From contig CM034241.1 of the NCBI GenBank assembly GCA_019916065.1, positions 25,228,340 to 25,292,339 of the forward strand: DNA of 64,000 nucleotides, given 5' to 3'. Numbering within the stretch: the first letter of the stretch is position 1; every line of letters starts with the position of its first letter. The translations under genes were made by a program, and so were the position numbers. Source of the stretch: Vitellaria paradoxa. Taxonomy: Eukaryota > Streptophyta > Magnoliopsida > Ericales > Sapotaceae. The notes under the pieces were generated by a model. That model was not told the DNA's origin. It saw only the letters and a list, made by a program, of their open reading frames with translations, and ran no database searches. Positions 23,936 through 36,252 of this stretch are shown here, one piece after another.

Positions 23936-26900
23936 CTACTCGTGCTTCCAAGTCAACTCCTCTACCCTATGATGCTTCCACAACACCTGTACCAAGGGTA
24001 TCGTCTTCTCTTGAACCTGATCACCAGAATCCACATTTCTCACAGGCTTCACCTCATAGGAGGCATTGGAATTAACCTTAAGCTTTCTCCAATCCAAGAT
24101 ATATGATAGATCAGGGATGTATTTTCTCAATGGGTAAAGTACAAAAATTTCCCCTACAGTTTACCCTTAGTGTTACTTTAGTCCCACATATTTCAATTGC
24201 AATAGTCAAATCCCCTCACTTTCGATCAGGTATCAACTTTTTTTTGTTTTTTTTGTTTTTTTTGAAAGGTAGTATCAACTTAGTCTTTTTATTAGTTGAC
24301 TGTTAGATACAGCTGTTGGACTGAGGATAAAAAAATTTTATTTATAGTTTACTCTCAGTGTGTCACTTTAGTCGCTTACATTTCAATTGTAACAATCAAA
24401 TCCCTACACTTTCGATGTATATTTGAAATATATTCTATTAAATTATATGACATACTTTAATTTGAAATATATCTTATTAAATTTTTTTAGTAAATAAAAT
24501 ATTTAAATTATATTTAATATATTTTCTTTTTATTGAATTAAATTACTTTTCACAAATAATATGATTAAATTGATAATATAATTAAAATAACATTTAATAT
24601 AGTTTAATCAATATGAAATATATTTTATTAAATTTGAATAATTTTTAAAAATAATAAAATTAAATATTTTATTAAAAATAATTTATACAAATAAAATTGC
24701 TAAATGCAGTTTCAATTTTTATTTCGAAAAAAAAATGATAACAAAAAATAAAACCAGAAAATAAAAAGTTAAACAAAATAAAAGATAATAATGTCATCAA
24801 ATAGCTTTAGAATCACTATTTTCTAAATTTTCTATCTTTGCAGTTTTCTCTTTATATATAATTTTGTATATACATTCAATTTGAGAATATACATTTATAT
24901 ATGTGACTCTTTTAATTTTATTCCATTAATTATAACAACTATCAGTGAAACCATCAAATCACCCTTAATAAAAAATTTTAATTTTATTAATTTTTAAGAA
25001 AATTAACCAAATTTAATAAAATATATTTCATATTAATTAAACTAAATTAAATATTATTTTAATTATATTATTAATTTAATCATATCATTTATGAAAAATA
25101 AATTAATTCAATAAAAATAGAATATATTAAGTGTAATTTAAATATATTATTGATTAAAAATAATTTAATAAGATATATTTCAAATTAAAATATGTTATAT
25201 AATTTAAAAAATATATTTCAGATTATATTATTTATTAAAAATAATTTAATAAAATATATTTCAAATATACATCGAAAGTGTTAAGATTCAATTGTTATAA
25301 TTGAAAACGTGAGAGATTAAAGTGACATTGAGAGTAAATTATAAATAAAATTACTATTTTATCATTAGTTTAATGATTGTTTCTAATGGTCAACTAACGG
25401 AAGAACTAAATTAATACTTGACTGAAAGTGTAGAGATTTGACTATTACAATTGAAACACGTGGGACTAAAGTGATACCAAGGGTAAACTATAGGGATGAC
25501 TTTTGTACTTTACCCTTCCTTGACATGGATACATGGAACACTGTATGTACCTTAGACAACCTTAATGGCAAAGCCAAACAGTATGCCACCTCACCAACTC
25601 GAGCCAACACCTTGAATGGCCCAATATACCTTGGCAAAGCTTGCCTTTACAATCGAATCGGAACTGTCCCTTACATCGTGAGACCTTCAGGAACACATGA
25701 TCTCCTACCTCAGACTTTAATGGCCTACGCCTCCAGTTAGCATAGCTCTTCTGGCAACTATGTGCCGTATTGAGCCTTTGCCTGATAATTCTGATCTTCT
25801 CTATAATCTCTTGAACCATTTTAGGACCCAACAGAGTTGTCTCCCAATCCTCTGCCTAGTAGATAAGAGATCTGCACGGCCTACTATACAATGCCTCGTA
25901 AGGCGTCATCTAAATACTGGACTAATAGCTATTATTATATGCGAACTCCATCAATAGAAGCTTCCCAGCCACCCTAAAAGTCCAAAACATATGCTCGCAG
26001 CATGTCCTCCAAAATCTAGATGGTTCTTTCAGATTACCCATCTATCTGAGGATGATAAGTGATAATGAACATCAACTCTATACCCATGGCTTGTTAGAGA
26101 CTATGCCTGAAATGAGATGTAAACTGAGGATGTTAATCTAATGCGTTAGAGTCCTATGAAGCCTCACAATCTCTTGGATATATGATCGAGCCAAACTGTC
26201 CATGGAATTGGTCAAACAAATCGACAAGAAATGAGCTGACATTGTCAACCTATCCACCACTACATAAATGGTGTCATGCTTCCTGGAGACTTGGGCAAAT
26301 TAATAATGAAGTCCATTGTGATGTTCCATTACTTCAATTCTGAAACCGGCAGTGGCTGAAGCAACCCAGTTGGCCTTTGATGCTCTACTTTCGCTTGCTA
26401 GCAAGTCAAGCACTTGCTCACAAACTTGACCACATCTCTTTTCATCCCAACATAAAAGAACTAATGACGAAGATCTTGATACATTTTGTCCTTCCCGGAT
26501 GTATCACAAACTTGGAGTGATGAAACTCCCTTAAAACTACACCTCAAATTGAAATAAAAAAAAATAAATGTTATATGAATTCGAAGTCCCCCATTTGATC
26601 CTGTCGTCTAACTAGGTATGCCTTTATCACTACCCATCTGTACCTAGTACTTATTAGCCTCAGCATTAGTATCCTTGGCCTCTACAACTTTGCTTAGCAA
26701 GCTATGCTAAATCACTGTAGTACATAACATGGTCCTTGGCCTCCTAATAGTCAAGCCTAAACTCACCCAAACTATCCATCATCCTCTATTCCCACACTGC
26801 CACACTAGCCTAGGTAGCATGAGTCTTCTAGCTTAAGGCATCAGTAACCATGTTGGCATTGCCTAGATGGTAATGCAATTTGAAATTAAAGTTCTCCATG

Positions 26901-29372
26901 TACTCAACGCATCTCCTCTGCCTCAGATTTAGGTCCTTCTAAGTAAGAATATACTTTAAGCTCTTATGGTCAGAGAAGACTTCAAATTTCTTCCTATAGA
27001 TATAATGCCTCCAACTCTTGAGTGCAAAGATAACAACTGCTAACTTAAGATCAGGCATTGGATAATTCCTCTTGTAAATCTTTAGCTGCCTAGACTCATA
27101 AGCTACTTCCTTCTTCTATTGTATTAAAACACAACCTAACCCTTTCTTAGATGTATCACAATATACTGCATAATCCAATCCCCTTTTTGCTATCACAAGC
27201 ACTAGAGTAGTTGCTAATCTTCTCTTCAACTCTTGGAATGAACGATCGCAAGCTTTATCCCACAAAAACTTGACTCCCTTCCAAGTTAATCATGTCATCA
27301 GCTCAGCTAGTCGTGAAAAGTCTAACACGAACTTCTGGTAGTATCTTATTAGCCCCAGGAAGCTACGGACTTCAAACACAGTTGTTGGCCTTGGCCAATC
27401 CATAATTGCTTCGATCTTTGAAGAAGCCACTGGAACACCCTCACTAGGCTCTAAATGGCCAAGGAATTTCACCTCTCAAAGCCAGAATTCACACTTGCTG
27501 AATTTGGTATAAAGCTGGTGGTCTTTCAAAGTCTAAAGCACAATCTGCAAATTTCTCCCATACTTTTCCTTCGATCGTGAGTAAATTAACACATTATCGA
27601 TGAAGTCGACCATAAACTGATCCAGATACTTACCGACTATCCGATTCATCAGGTCCATGAACACTGCTAGTGCATTTGTCAACCCGAATGGCATAACTAG
27701 GAACTTGTAATAGCCCTACTAAGTCCCAAATGTCATCTTGAGGACATCTTCTGCTCACACCCTTAATCGAAAATAACCCAACCTCAGATCAATCTTTGGG
27801 AAGCACACAGACCCTTTTAGTTAATCAAATAGGTCATCAGTCTTCGGCAAGGGATACCAATTCTTCATGATGACTCTATTTAGTCTCCTATAATCAATGC
27901 ATATTCTAAGTGTACCATCCTTCATCACTACGTACAGCACTAGCGCACCCTACAGAGGTGTGTTAGATCGAATATACCCCTCTCAAGAATGCTTCTAAAA
28001 ACTCACAAACTACCCATAGCATCTCAGCCACACGCTGCTTCTCGTCCTCCATGGTTATGCTAGCAACTAGGCTATAAAGCTTCACTCATCCTTGCCCATC
28101 CAAAGAAGGCAAAGTTCGAGAATTGTAGCGGTCCCCTGAAACTTGATCACATCTCCCTTAGAAGTAAACAATGTCACATGGCCCTTGGAGCAATTAATAA
28201 ATACTCGGTAGGCTACCAACCAATCCATACAGAGTATAACATCAAAACTATCCATCCTTAACACAATGAAATCACGAGAAAACTAATAATCATTTCCTGA
28301 ATCTTCCCTTATTATCTCATTCATCACTTTAACGTCATTCAAGTCCTGAATTATTATAGCTCGACGGGTAAGAACCTTTTATTCATCTATTCCTAGTAGA
28401 ACAACCCTGGTCCAAATGTCCATCTACAGACTCCTCTTGAATTGCTTGCACTAGAATCTCTCAGTAGATATCAACTGCAGAGCATAAGTAAATAAAGACG
28501 CGAACCGGCATTCATACTCTAGTACTAACATTGCCCCTTGAGTCAAGGCCATGAACTTGTCCCTCTTTGCGTCTCTTAGAGCGATAGAGAGAAAGTGTTC
28601 ACAAAATAACTCATAGAATTTCTCCCAAATCAAAGTCGCCACATGCTAAGAGCTCTCTACTGAACACCAACATATAGCTATGTCACCCGTGAGTCAAAAG
28701 GTGACAAGCATAATGTGAGCTTGAGAATTAAAAATATGTAGTGCCTTAAGGATCTTCTATGATTAACTGAGAAAATTCTCTGCAACCTTAGAGTCCGTCA
28801 CTACATCATAACTAGAAGGTCTTATCCTCTTAGACCATTCCGATGAATCGACTAGCTGACTAGTAGTAGGTAGAGATCCCGATCCGCGTACCTCTGGCTA
28901 AAACTACCATAGCCATAACCATCTGCTATATAAAAGTGTTAGGGTCAAATTCCTCTATCAGCTAAACTGAAAGTTGTCCAGATTGAACCTTCTTATTTTA
29001 CGATGGCACTGGTACCACCTAGGCTAAGCTTGAAACTTAGCACTCACATTAGACCATTGCTCATAGGTCAACTCTGGATGAACATCCTCAACTAAGGCCC
29101 CATGGCCCAACCTAGCCTGAGCTCCTCAGCCATGACTGTGACTGGCTTAAACCCTGCGACCTTTAGGTTATGCTATGACCTCTTCCTCTAACTACTAGTA
29201 TAACTCCGGGTGCCATGTTACTATAAACAAAGAAAATTCTACACTTTAGTATGAAGTTCAAAATTTCAAAACCTCAATTATCTCTTGCAAATTAAACAAC
29301 ACATAATACATCAGAACATGTAACCCCAAAAATACCAAATCTCCCACTATCCCTAGGTATTCCTAAACCTAA
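23936..29372 (-). pseudogene. Tekay-like Ty3/gypsy gag-pol, decayed
   Basis: On the minus strand from the primer site leftward there is a retrotransposon gag piece (about 28,640-28,450), a protease-linked FDVILCMDWLVAYRV block (28,264-28,082) and RT remnants. The RT-RNase H joint KIEAIMDWPRPTTVFEVRSF and LGLIRYYQKFV lies at 27,472-27,290, followed by decayed RNase H and integrase. The integrase C-terminus is at 25,831-25,560. After an inserted foldback element, the chromodomain-like end (RKYIPDLSYILDW, KPVRNVDSGDQVQEKTIP) runs from 24,130 to the stop at 23,936. The C-terminal wording and 2.5-kb LTRs fit the Tekay/Del chromovirus clade. Gag and protease pieces are too close together, implying deletions. 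Stops are frequent throughout. Confidence 0.8.
24132..25515. mobile_element. Foldback / Mutator-like MITE, 1.38 kb
   Basis: The left end GGGTAAAGTACAAAAATTTC and the reverse complement of the right end (GGGTAAAGTACAAAAGTCAT) form a terminal inverted repeat. A second matching pair of inner arms starts near 24,330 and 25,345, around an AT-rich core. It interrupts the gypsy pol exactly between MSRK and RKYIPD. The adjoining 9-bp flanks agree at only 5 of 9 positions, all differences being transitions, which is compatible with a decayed 9-bp target duplication. No coding capacity. Confidence 0.8.
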
Positions 29373-29384
29373 GCTCTAATACCA
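29373..29384 (-). other. Primer-binding site for tRNA-iMet
   Basis: The minus strand reads TGGTATTAGAGC, two to three bases inside the LTR end; the tRNA-iMet complement used by most plant LTR retrotransposons is TGGTATCAGAGC. It fixes the element orientation and shows that the LTR on its right is the 5' LTR. Confidence 0.8.
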
Positions 29385-29387
29385 AGC

Positions 29388-31885
29388 TATCACACCCCGA
29401 AATCCACAATCCGGGGATGTGGGCCAAACCCACAATAATAATGACATAAAACCACACATCAAATACCAATCAGAATAGAAGCGATAAATAACAATTGTAT
29501 TCAATATTAGAATACCCAAAGGTCTATAACTTGCCACAAAAGGGTTACAAAACATCATGCCTCAATCCAAGCCCAAAACCAATATCCGAAACAAAATATA
29601 TAAAAGAAAGTATAACAAATCACGACAAGCTACTTTATCTTACAGGTCCATCACGAGCATCTACGCCTACAAGATCAGCTATAGAGGAGTAAGCACCAAA
29701 CCATTTATGCTCAGAAATTAGTATATAAGAATATGTTTCTTAATTATGTAGTCATTTAATACTTAATCATTATCAACATCACAATAATATCACAATTTTC
29801 ATATTATCTCATATCGTTCTAAATTAAACAGTTACTTTGCCATGATCCTACAGTCTCATGCTAAAACAACATCAACCATCTCATTTATATCTCAGTATAT
29901 ATATATTAATACTATACTATGGGTCAAGTACTCTACAAGGTTAGTCTGTGGCCACAGAACTAAACCCAAAATAATCCGCAGGCCTAAGCCATGGGGTACA
30001 ACTAGTCCTGCTGTCCTAGATGTACTCATCAAATGCCTAGGTCAAAGCTATAGAGTACAACTGGTCTTGCAGTCTCAGATGTACTCATCAAATTCCCAGA
30101 CATCAGTCGTGAGAGACAATTGGTCCCACAGTTCCAAATGTACTTATGGCCTCATCCTGCAGTCCCAGTCCATCTCATCTTACTTTAGTAGGCAAATTGG
30201 TCCCACAATCCCAGTACTAATATACGCTAGTGCAAGCTATATATACACTTCATAGGTTTCTAGCCTACTAGTTATGCTAAACCATTCTGCTCTAGCTTCA
30301 GGGCTTTTGACCCTTGGGCTTTAGAACCCATTCTTTATAGTACCCTTAACAACCCCGATATCAAAAATTAATCTCAAACAATTCCTTTAACAAAAACACA
30401 TCATACACAAAATTATCTCTAAATTAGGTTCCTTGTGTTCATCATTCACTTTGTAAGTCTTATAAAATATAATGCTCATTTGGGCCTAAATTTCATGTTG
30501 CCCCTCCGTAAATATTATTCTCATTACAAAATCTATCAAATTAAATATCAAGCAACCACAGAATATGTACAACTAATTGATAAGTAAAATTTGACATCAA
30601 ACATGTCTTGAAAGAAAAATAGATTTAGGACATAAACTTTGATAATTCATGAAAAATAGAAAATAAAACACTTTCAATTAATTCAAAAGCCTAAAATGCT
30701 TAGAATTAACCCTAGTTTCATAAAACCAAATTTAAAATTTATTTATGTAGCCAATTAATATAGATTTTAAAAAACCAAATGGGTGTTTCTGTGTAGGACC
30801 ACATAGAACAGTCCAATTTCACAATTTTATAAAATTCATTTTCAATCTAAAAATTGTGAAACTTTTACATTCACAGTGTCTAGTTTAACATATAAAATTT
30901 CAAAAATTAAGTCAAATTCTAAGTATACCTTTTATATCAAAAACTGGACTAGTGTTAGTGCAGCAATGCTAGCTAAACAATCAAATTTCACTATTTTTAT
31001 AAAATTCATTTTTAGTCTAAAAATTATAAAACTTTTACTGTAGATTCTTTAATATGTTTACTTTCATGTGTAAAAGTTTTAGAAAAATAAATTAACTTTT
31101 ATGTATACCTTTCAATACCAAAAATTGAACTAATGCTAGTGCAACAATTCAAACCAAATAGTCCATTCTCACAACTTTTATAAAATTCATTTTAACTAAA
31201 AAAATATGAAATTTTTATTGGATATTCCTTTACATGTCTAGTTACATGGGCAAAAATATTTAAAATTAATTCAACCTCTAGGTAGAATTTCATATAAAAA
31301 CAGCATCCAGTTTTAGTGTAGAAATTCCAGAGTTTCATATAACAAGAATCAATACATGGATCAAACTTTCAACTCATGTACATATACATATAGTCAAACA
31401 TAATTTTTTTTGGCAAATACATGAAGGAAACATAAACTTATATGCTAAACCCCACCTATCTCATTACACACGTAGACGAATAATGTGTGAAGTGCAACAA
31501 CCAACTTAAGTTAGTTATCTTATCAAAAACCCAATGATCTCACTTCAAGCTACTCACGGAATCGAATGGGTACACTCCGAGAAAGACGTAGGAAGAACAC
31601 GTTTTCTTTTTCTTTACATGATTTTTTGGTAAGATCATCCAGTGCTATAATTGTATCTTCTCACCCTTTTTCTAACTCAGATTTGCGGGGGGAAAAGGAT
31701 TGGAGGCTTAATAAGAAGGGTTTATATAGAATCCCATTAATCTTCCCTTAGAAGTTTCACCTTTTGCCTCCCCCCATGCAGCATTAATTTCTACCACTCA
31801 AACCACCAATCAGATTTTACCTCTTTCAACCTATCACAACACATGCACCTCCCTTTTACACCAATAGGGCTTGCCTCCTCTTACA
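29388..31885 (-). repeat. 5' LTR of the Tekay-like gypsy, copy B
   Basis: TATCACACCCCGAAATCC at the left (TG decayed to TA) to ...CCTCCTCTTACA at the right, about 2.5 kb, alignable with the LTR at 7,490-10,036. The primer-binding site lies immediately left of it. The minus-strand start is therefore TGTAAGAGGAGG at 31,885. Confidence 0.8.
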
Positions 31886-33180
31886 CCCAGTAGAAAGCCA
31901 TTCCTATTCTTGACCAATAGAAAAACACCCAAGCACTTATGCCTGTCGTTCCACAATGTGGATTTACACCCCAAGCACAAGGTGGTCTGATGTAGCAATG
32001 TAAATCTATAATGGTGAAGTACCAGTCGTACCCACAGGGAGAGGCGCTGTTAACTCACAACTATTCTTCTCTTTTTTAGTAGGTGTCACACAAGAAAAAA
32101 AATCAAAGAAAATTATTTGAGTATTGAAAATGAACCTTACCTAGGCATTTTGTCAAACACCTAGGAGGTGGCAATTAAATCCAATTTGAAATTATCAAAG
32201 AAAATTTGATCAAAATAAAACAACTATAAAAATGACCTTGATCAAACCAATTCAAGTAGTGATTTCTATGGATTTTCAAGGAGAACAATAACTAATTAAT
32301 TTGGTTAAAAATCAAGTTCACTTGGTTGTTGTTCTAGATCAAACACTTAGAGTGTAATAATCCATATAGATTACATGAGAGTTCTAGATGGCAATCCACA
32401 TACAAAATCCTTAAGATCGGGCGTGAAAATTCCAACCAAATAACTTACATATAATGAACATGGAATATACAATCAAGAGTTAATCTAGTAACATCAACTA
32501 TGGTTTCAAAGGATCAAAACAAACTGATCATCATTCAATAAATCCCAATGAATTATAAAATTGAAGCACAATTACGAACAATGGTTGAACGATTGGTAAC
32601 AACACTTAGTTCATGTAATTGAAAGCTTAAATCAAACACTTGGAGTGCATAACCTATAAAGAGTATATGTAAGTTCTATATTAGCAATCCACAATACAAT
32701 TTCTCAAAAAAGTGCATGAGAATTCTAATTAGCAACTAACATATAATCTATATTAACTATACAAACAAGGCTCAATCTAGAGCTAACAATTAATAATTTC
32801 AATAGATCCAAACAATTCAACCATTATTCGTAGAGAATTCTCAAGAAGATTTAGACATTGAAAAGCAAGATACCTTGAAAATCCACATTCATCATCTACT
32901 CTCCTTGATTTGAATCCAAGCAAGAGAAATATTCACTTATAGATGAAGAGAAAACAAAACTTGTATTGAATTGAAGTATTGTTTACAAAGAAATTGAAAA
33001 GGAAAGTGAAATTTTCTATCCTAACAAACAAGATCTAAATTCTATCTCTTCAATGGAAATCTACAAAAGCTAAAATATATGTATTGTCTCCCCCTCCAAA
33101 TGACCTCACTCATCTATACATAATACAATACAAGAAAGTACTTAATTGCCCCTTTTACCAATAGCTGAATTATAGAATTC
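31886..33180. repeat. Non-coding repeat with ~293-bp tandem duplication
   Basis: AAACACTTAGAGTGTAATAA (from 32,341) and AAACACTTGGAGTGCATAAC (from 32,634) begin two related blocks about 293 bp apart. Both contain AGTTCTA...CAATCCACA, AACTTACATATAAT-like and CAATCTAG-like words. No reading frame. The CGTACCCACAGGGA word near 32,028 is one I associate with dispersed plant repeats. Confidence 0.5.
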
Positions 33181-33192
33181 TCGTATCGCAAG

Positions 33193-33552
33193 TTGGTTCG
33201 AACAAATATTCAAACAAGATGATGGTTCGAACAAAGGTTCGAACTAGTTTCTAGGACTTAGTCATTTTTGCTCTAGTTAGACCTTGTATGGCTCTGTCGA
33301 TCGAACCTACATTAGAACAAGGGCTAATTCGAACCAATGTTCGAACCAAACTTCCATACTTAGAATTTTTTTTCTCGCCTCGAAGTGTTGTTGCCCTTCT
33401 GTTGATCGAACAATGGTTCGAACCAAATGTGGTTTGAACAAGAGTTCGAACAACTTTTCCTTAGTCAATTTCTTCACATTTTGGCTGCACCCACTTCTGT
33501 TGTTCTAACCATGGTTTGAACAGCCTGTGGTTTGAACAAATATTTGAACCAC
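33193..33552. repeat. TTCGAAC-rich degenerate repeat patch
   Basis: Seven exact TTCGAAC words plus TTTGAAC and ATCGAAC variants fall within 360 bp, often as pairs such as GGTTCGAACAAAGGTTCGAAC. Spacing is irregular, so it is not a simple satellite. Confidence 0.6.
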
Positions 33553-34511
33553 TTTTCTGATTTCCTCCATTATGGCCTAATTTCCATTATTTTCGTCCCA
33601 AACACTTGTAATTCACAAGAAATTCTCATTAATGCATTTAAACATATTTTCTCATCTTTTTAAGATATAGCTCTACCCAACAACCCACAATTAAGGTTTG
33701 TGATTGTACTTTTCATAGTACAATCAACTTATAACATATATATATAATTATACACTAGCATTTAAATAACCATGTCAAATTTAAAATAATTAAATAAAAA
33801 CAAAAATTTAGATAAAAAATTCTGAATTTGAAATAATAATAAAATAAATTTAAAATATATATTTAAAATTCAGGGCCTTTACATTAAAATAAGAAAAAAT
33901 TCCCTTATTCAAACTCCTATCAAAAATTAGAATAATCATTATGTAGGATAGTGAAAATAATAATGTATAGAATTCCTTTTTGTTTTACTTCAATTTTAAT
34001 TTTTATTTTTATTTTGTTCTATTATGACTCTTAAAATGAATGTGGTTGTGTAAAATTTATCAAAGTATTTTCAAAATGTCAATACTATAAATATATTTTG
34101 AAAAAAATTTTAGTTGCAGCATGGGAAACAAATTTAGAAATTTGATAATTAAACTAAACGCATCCTAAAGTTTTGTTACGTTTTTTTTTTTTTTAAATAT
34201 TTGGACTACATTGGAACACTTGTAAAATTGGAGGGCTCAAATAAAAAATATAAAAAATTGAGGGTGGCATTAGAATCTTAAACAAATTGAGGGGACAAAT
34301 TATTATTTACCTTTTCTTTTTAATCTCAAATTCGAAAATTTCAGTGGGCCACACACATATTTGGGTTGTAGACGTGCAAAATTTATTTTAGAGGATGAAG
34401 TGTAAGAAATCAATTGTTTTGATTTGGACCATTAAATCATTTGGACATTAGGAATAATACATGATTTGGATCATTAAATTATTTTGAGAAAATTAAGTTG
34501 AATCATAACCT
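33553..34511. other. AT-rich intergenic sequence
   Basis: No gene, RNA or bounded element seen. Confidence 0.5.
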
Positions 34512-34520
34512 TTAAATAAT

Positions 34521-35667
34521 GGGCAAGGCTATTTGCACTCCACAAATAGTTTCTTATACTCCACTTTACTTTTTATTAACTAAATTACCACATTGCTCAT
34601 ATTTTGTTTTTAGATATGATTTACATACTTATAATGACATAAAAGTTCTTATTCAAAAACTCAAGCCAAGAAATATTTATAATGTTATAAATAATTTATT
34701 TTATAATATAAACTATTTTTAAATAATACATATAGAAGGTAACTTAACAATTTTTTTAGATATTTTGATAAGTGGGTTAGCAATTACAATATAATGTTTT
34801 TGAAAAAATTCGCTTATGCAAATCAATTGCTTTACTATGATAAAACTTTTTAATTCTAAGTTTTTTAAAAAATATTTTTTATTATTTTAAAAGAAAAATA
34901 CCTGCAGCTTGTTTGATAAATATATCTGTTTACTTAAAAGTTAATTTTTTTAGTCCATTGATTTTTTTTAGTTTTATTTTTTCTACATATGAATGGTGAA
35001 AAAAAAAATCAGTGATTCTAGTTTGAATTTACGATTGGTGAGAAAAGTTCGTAGGAGTGAAGGACAATTAGAATTTAAATTTATAACTTATCTTATTTTC
35101 ATTTTTTTAGATTTCATGTAAGAAAAAATATTTTAAAAAACTAAAATAAATTTTATTTTCATTTATATTTTAGCAACCATATAAAAATAAATTTTAATTT
35201 ATTTTTTGGCTTAATCAAATAAAAAATAACTTATTTCATTTCAATTATTTACAAAATTTTATCATTTTCTTTATCATCTTTATATATATCTTTATTTTTT
35301 AATAATTCTTTTAAATTTATTTATGTTAACATTTACCACATTTATATTTTTTATTATATTTTATTTAATTACATTATTTTTAAAATATATTACTAGATTA
35401 TAGGAATTGAAAGGATTGTATAGAATTTATATTGTTAAAAATATAAATATAAATAAAATTTATTTTAGTCTTCGTAAATATATATATATTTTTCTAGGCT
35501 TAAGGAGGTTCTTTAATTTTGTAAATATTTATTTATGAGGGCAATTATATCATTTCAAGTTATATATAACACTAACTAGCTAAAAAAAGAGAGTTTTGTA
35601 ATTTTACTTAATGAAAGAGTAAAGTGGAATACAAGAGGTTATTTGTGAAGTGAAAATAAGCTCACTG
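34521..35667. mobile_element. Mutator-like non-autonomous element, 1.15 kb
   Basis: Long terminal inverted repeats: the left end has CTATTTGCACTCCACAAATA followed by a TATACTCCACTTTACT tract, and the reverse complement of the right end has TTATTTTCACTTCACAAATA followed by TATTCCACTTTACT. The flanks TTAAATAAT (34,512-34,520) and TTAAATTAT (35,668-35,676) match at 8 of 9 positions, as expected for a slightly decayed 9-bp duplication. No coding capacity. Confidence 0.7.
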
Positions 35668-36252
35668 TTAAATTATTTAGAAGAAATCAAGATAATTGAT
35701 TTTTATATTTTACCCCTTACAACCATAAATATATAGGGTCATTTAGAATAATTAATTTGTAATTAGACGTATATTTTTCACTTGTTATTCGGAGTAGAAA
35801 CAAGTCAAATCGAGCTGAGTTTTAACTTATTTGAGCTTAGCTTGAGCTTTTTATATCGAACTCGACCTCAATTTAAACTTTTATATAAGCTTAAGCTCAG
35901 CTCGATAGTCGAACTCAATAGTTAAGCTTGACTTACGAATAGCTTGATCAAACCAAAACAATATCGTTTTAGTTTAAAATATAATAAATAAAATATTATA
36001 AAGAAATATAAATAAAAATATTATTAAAAATATAAAATATTATTAAAATATATATATATATATTATTTTATCAAGTTGGCTCACGAGGTTTTGAGTGAAC
36101 TTTCTAAGTTCGAGCTCGAGCTTGAATCTAAACAAGTCAAATCAAGTTCGATTCAAGCTCATTTTAATCACAAACCAACAATACTAGAGAAATGACCATC
36201 TACACTCTTAAAATTCGGGCGACCACTTAAGGCGGTCGCAAAAGCTAGTATT

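Noticed and set aside
33190..33560. tRNA genes or heat-shock elements suggested by GGTTCGAAC words
   Set aside because: The B-box-like word occurs without an A box or cloverleaf, and TTCGAA lacks the two-base gap of a heat-shock element.
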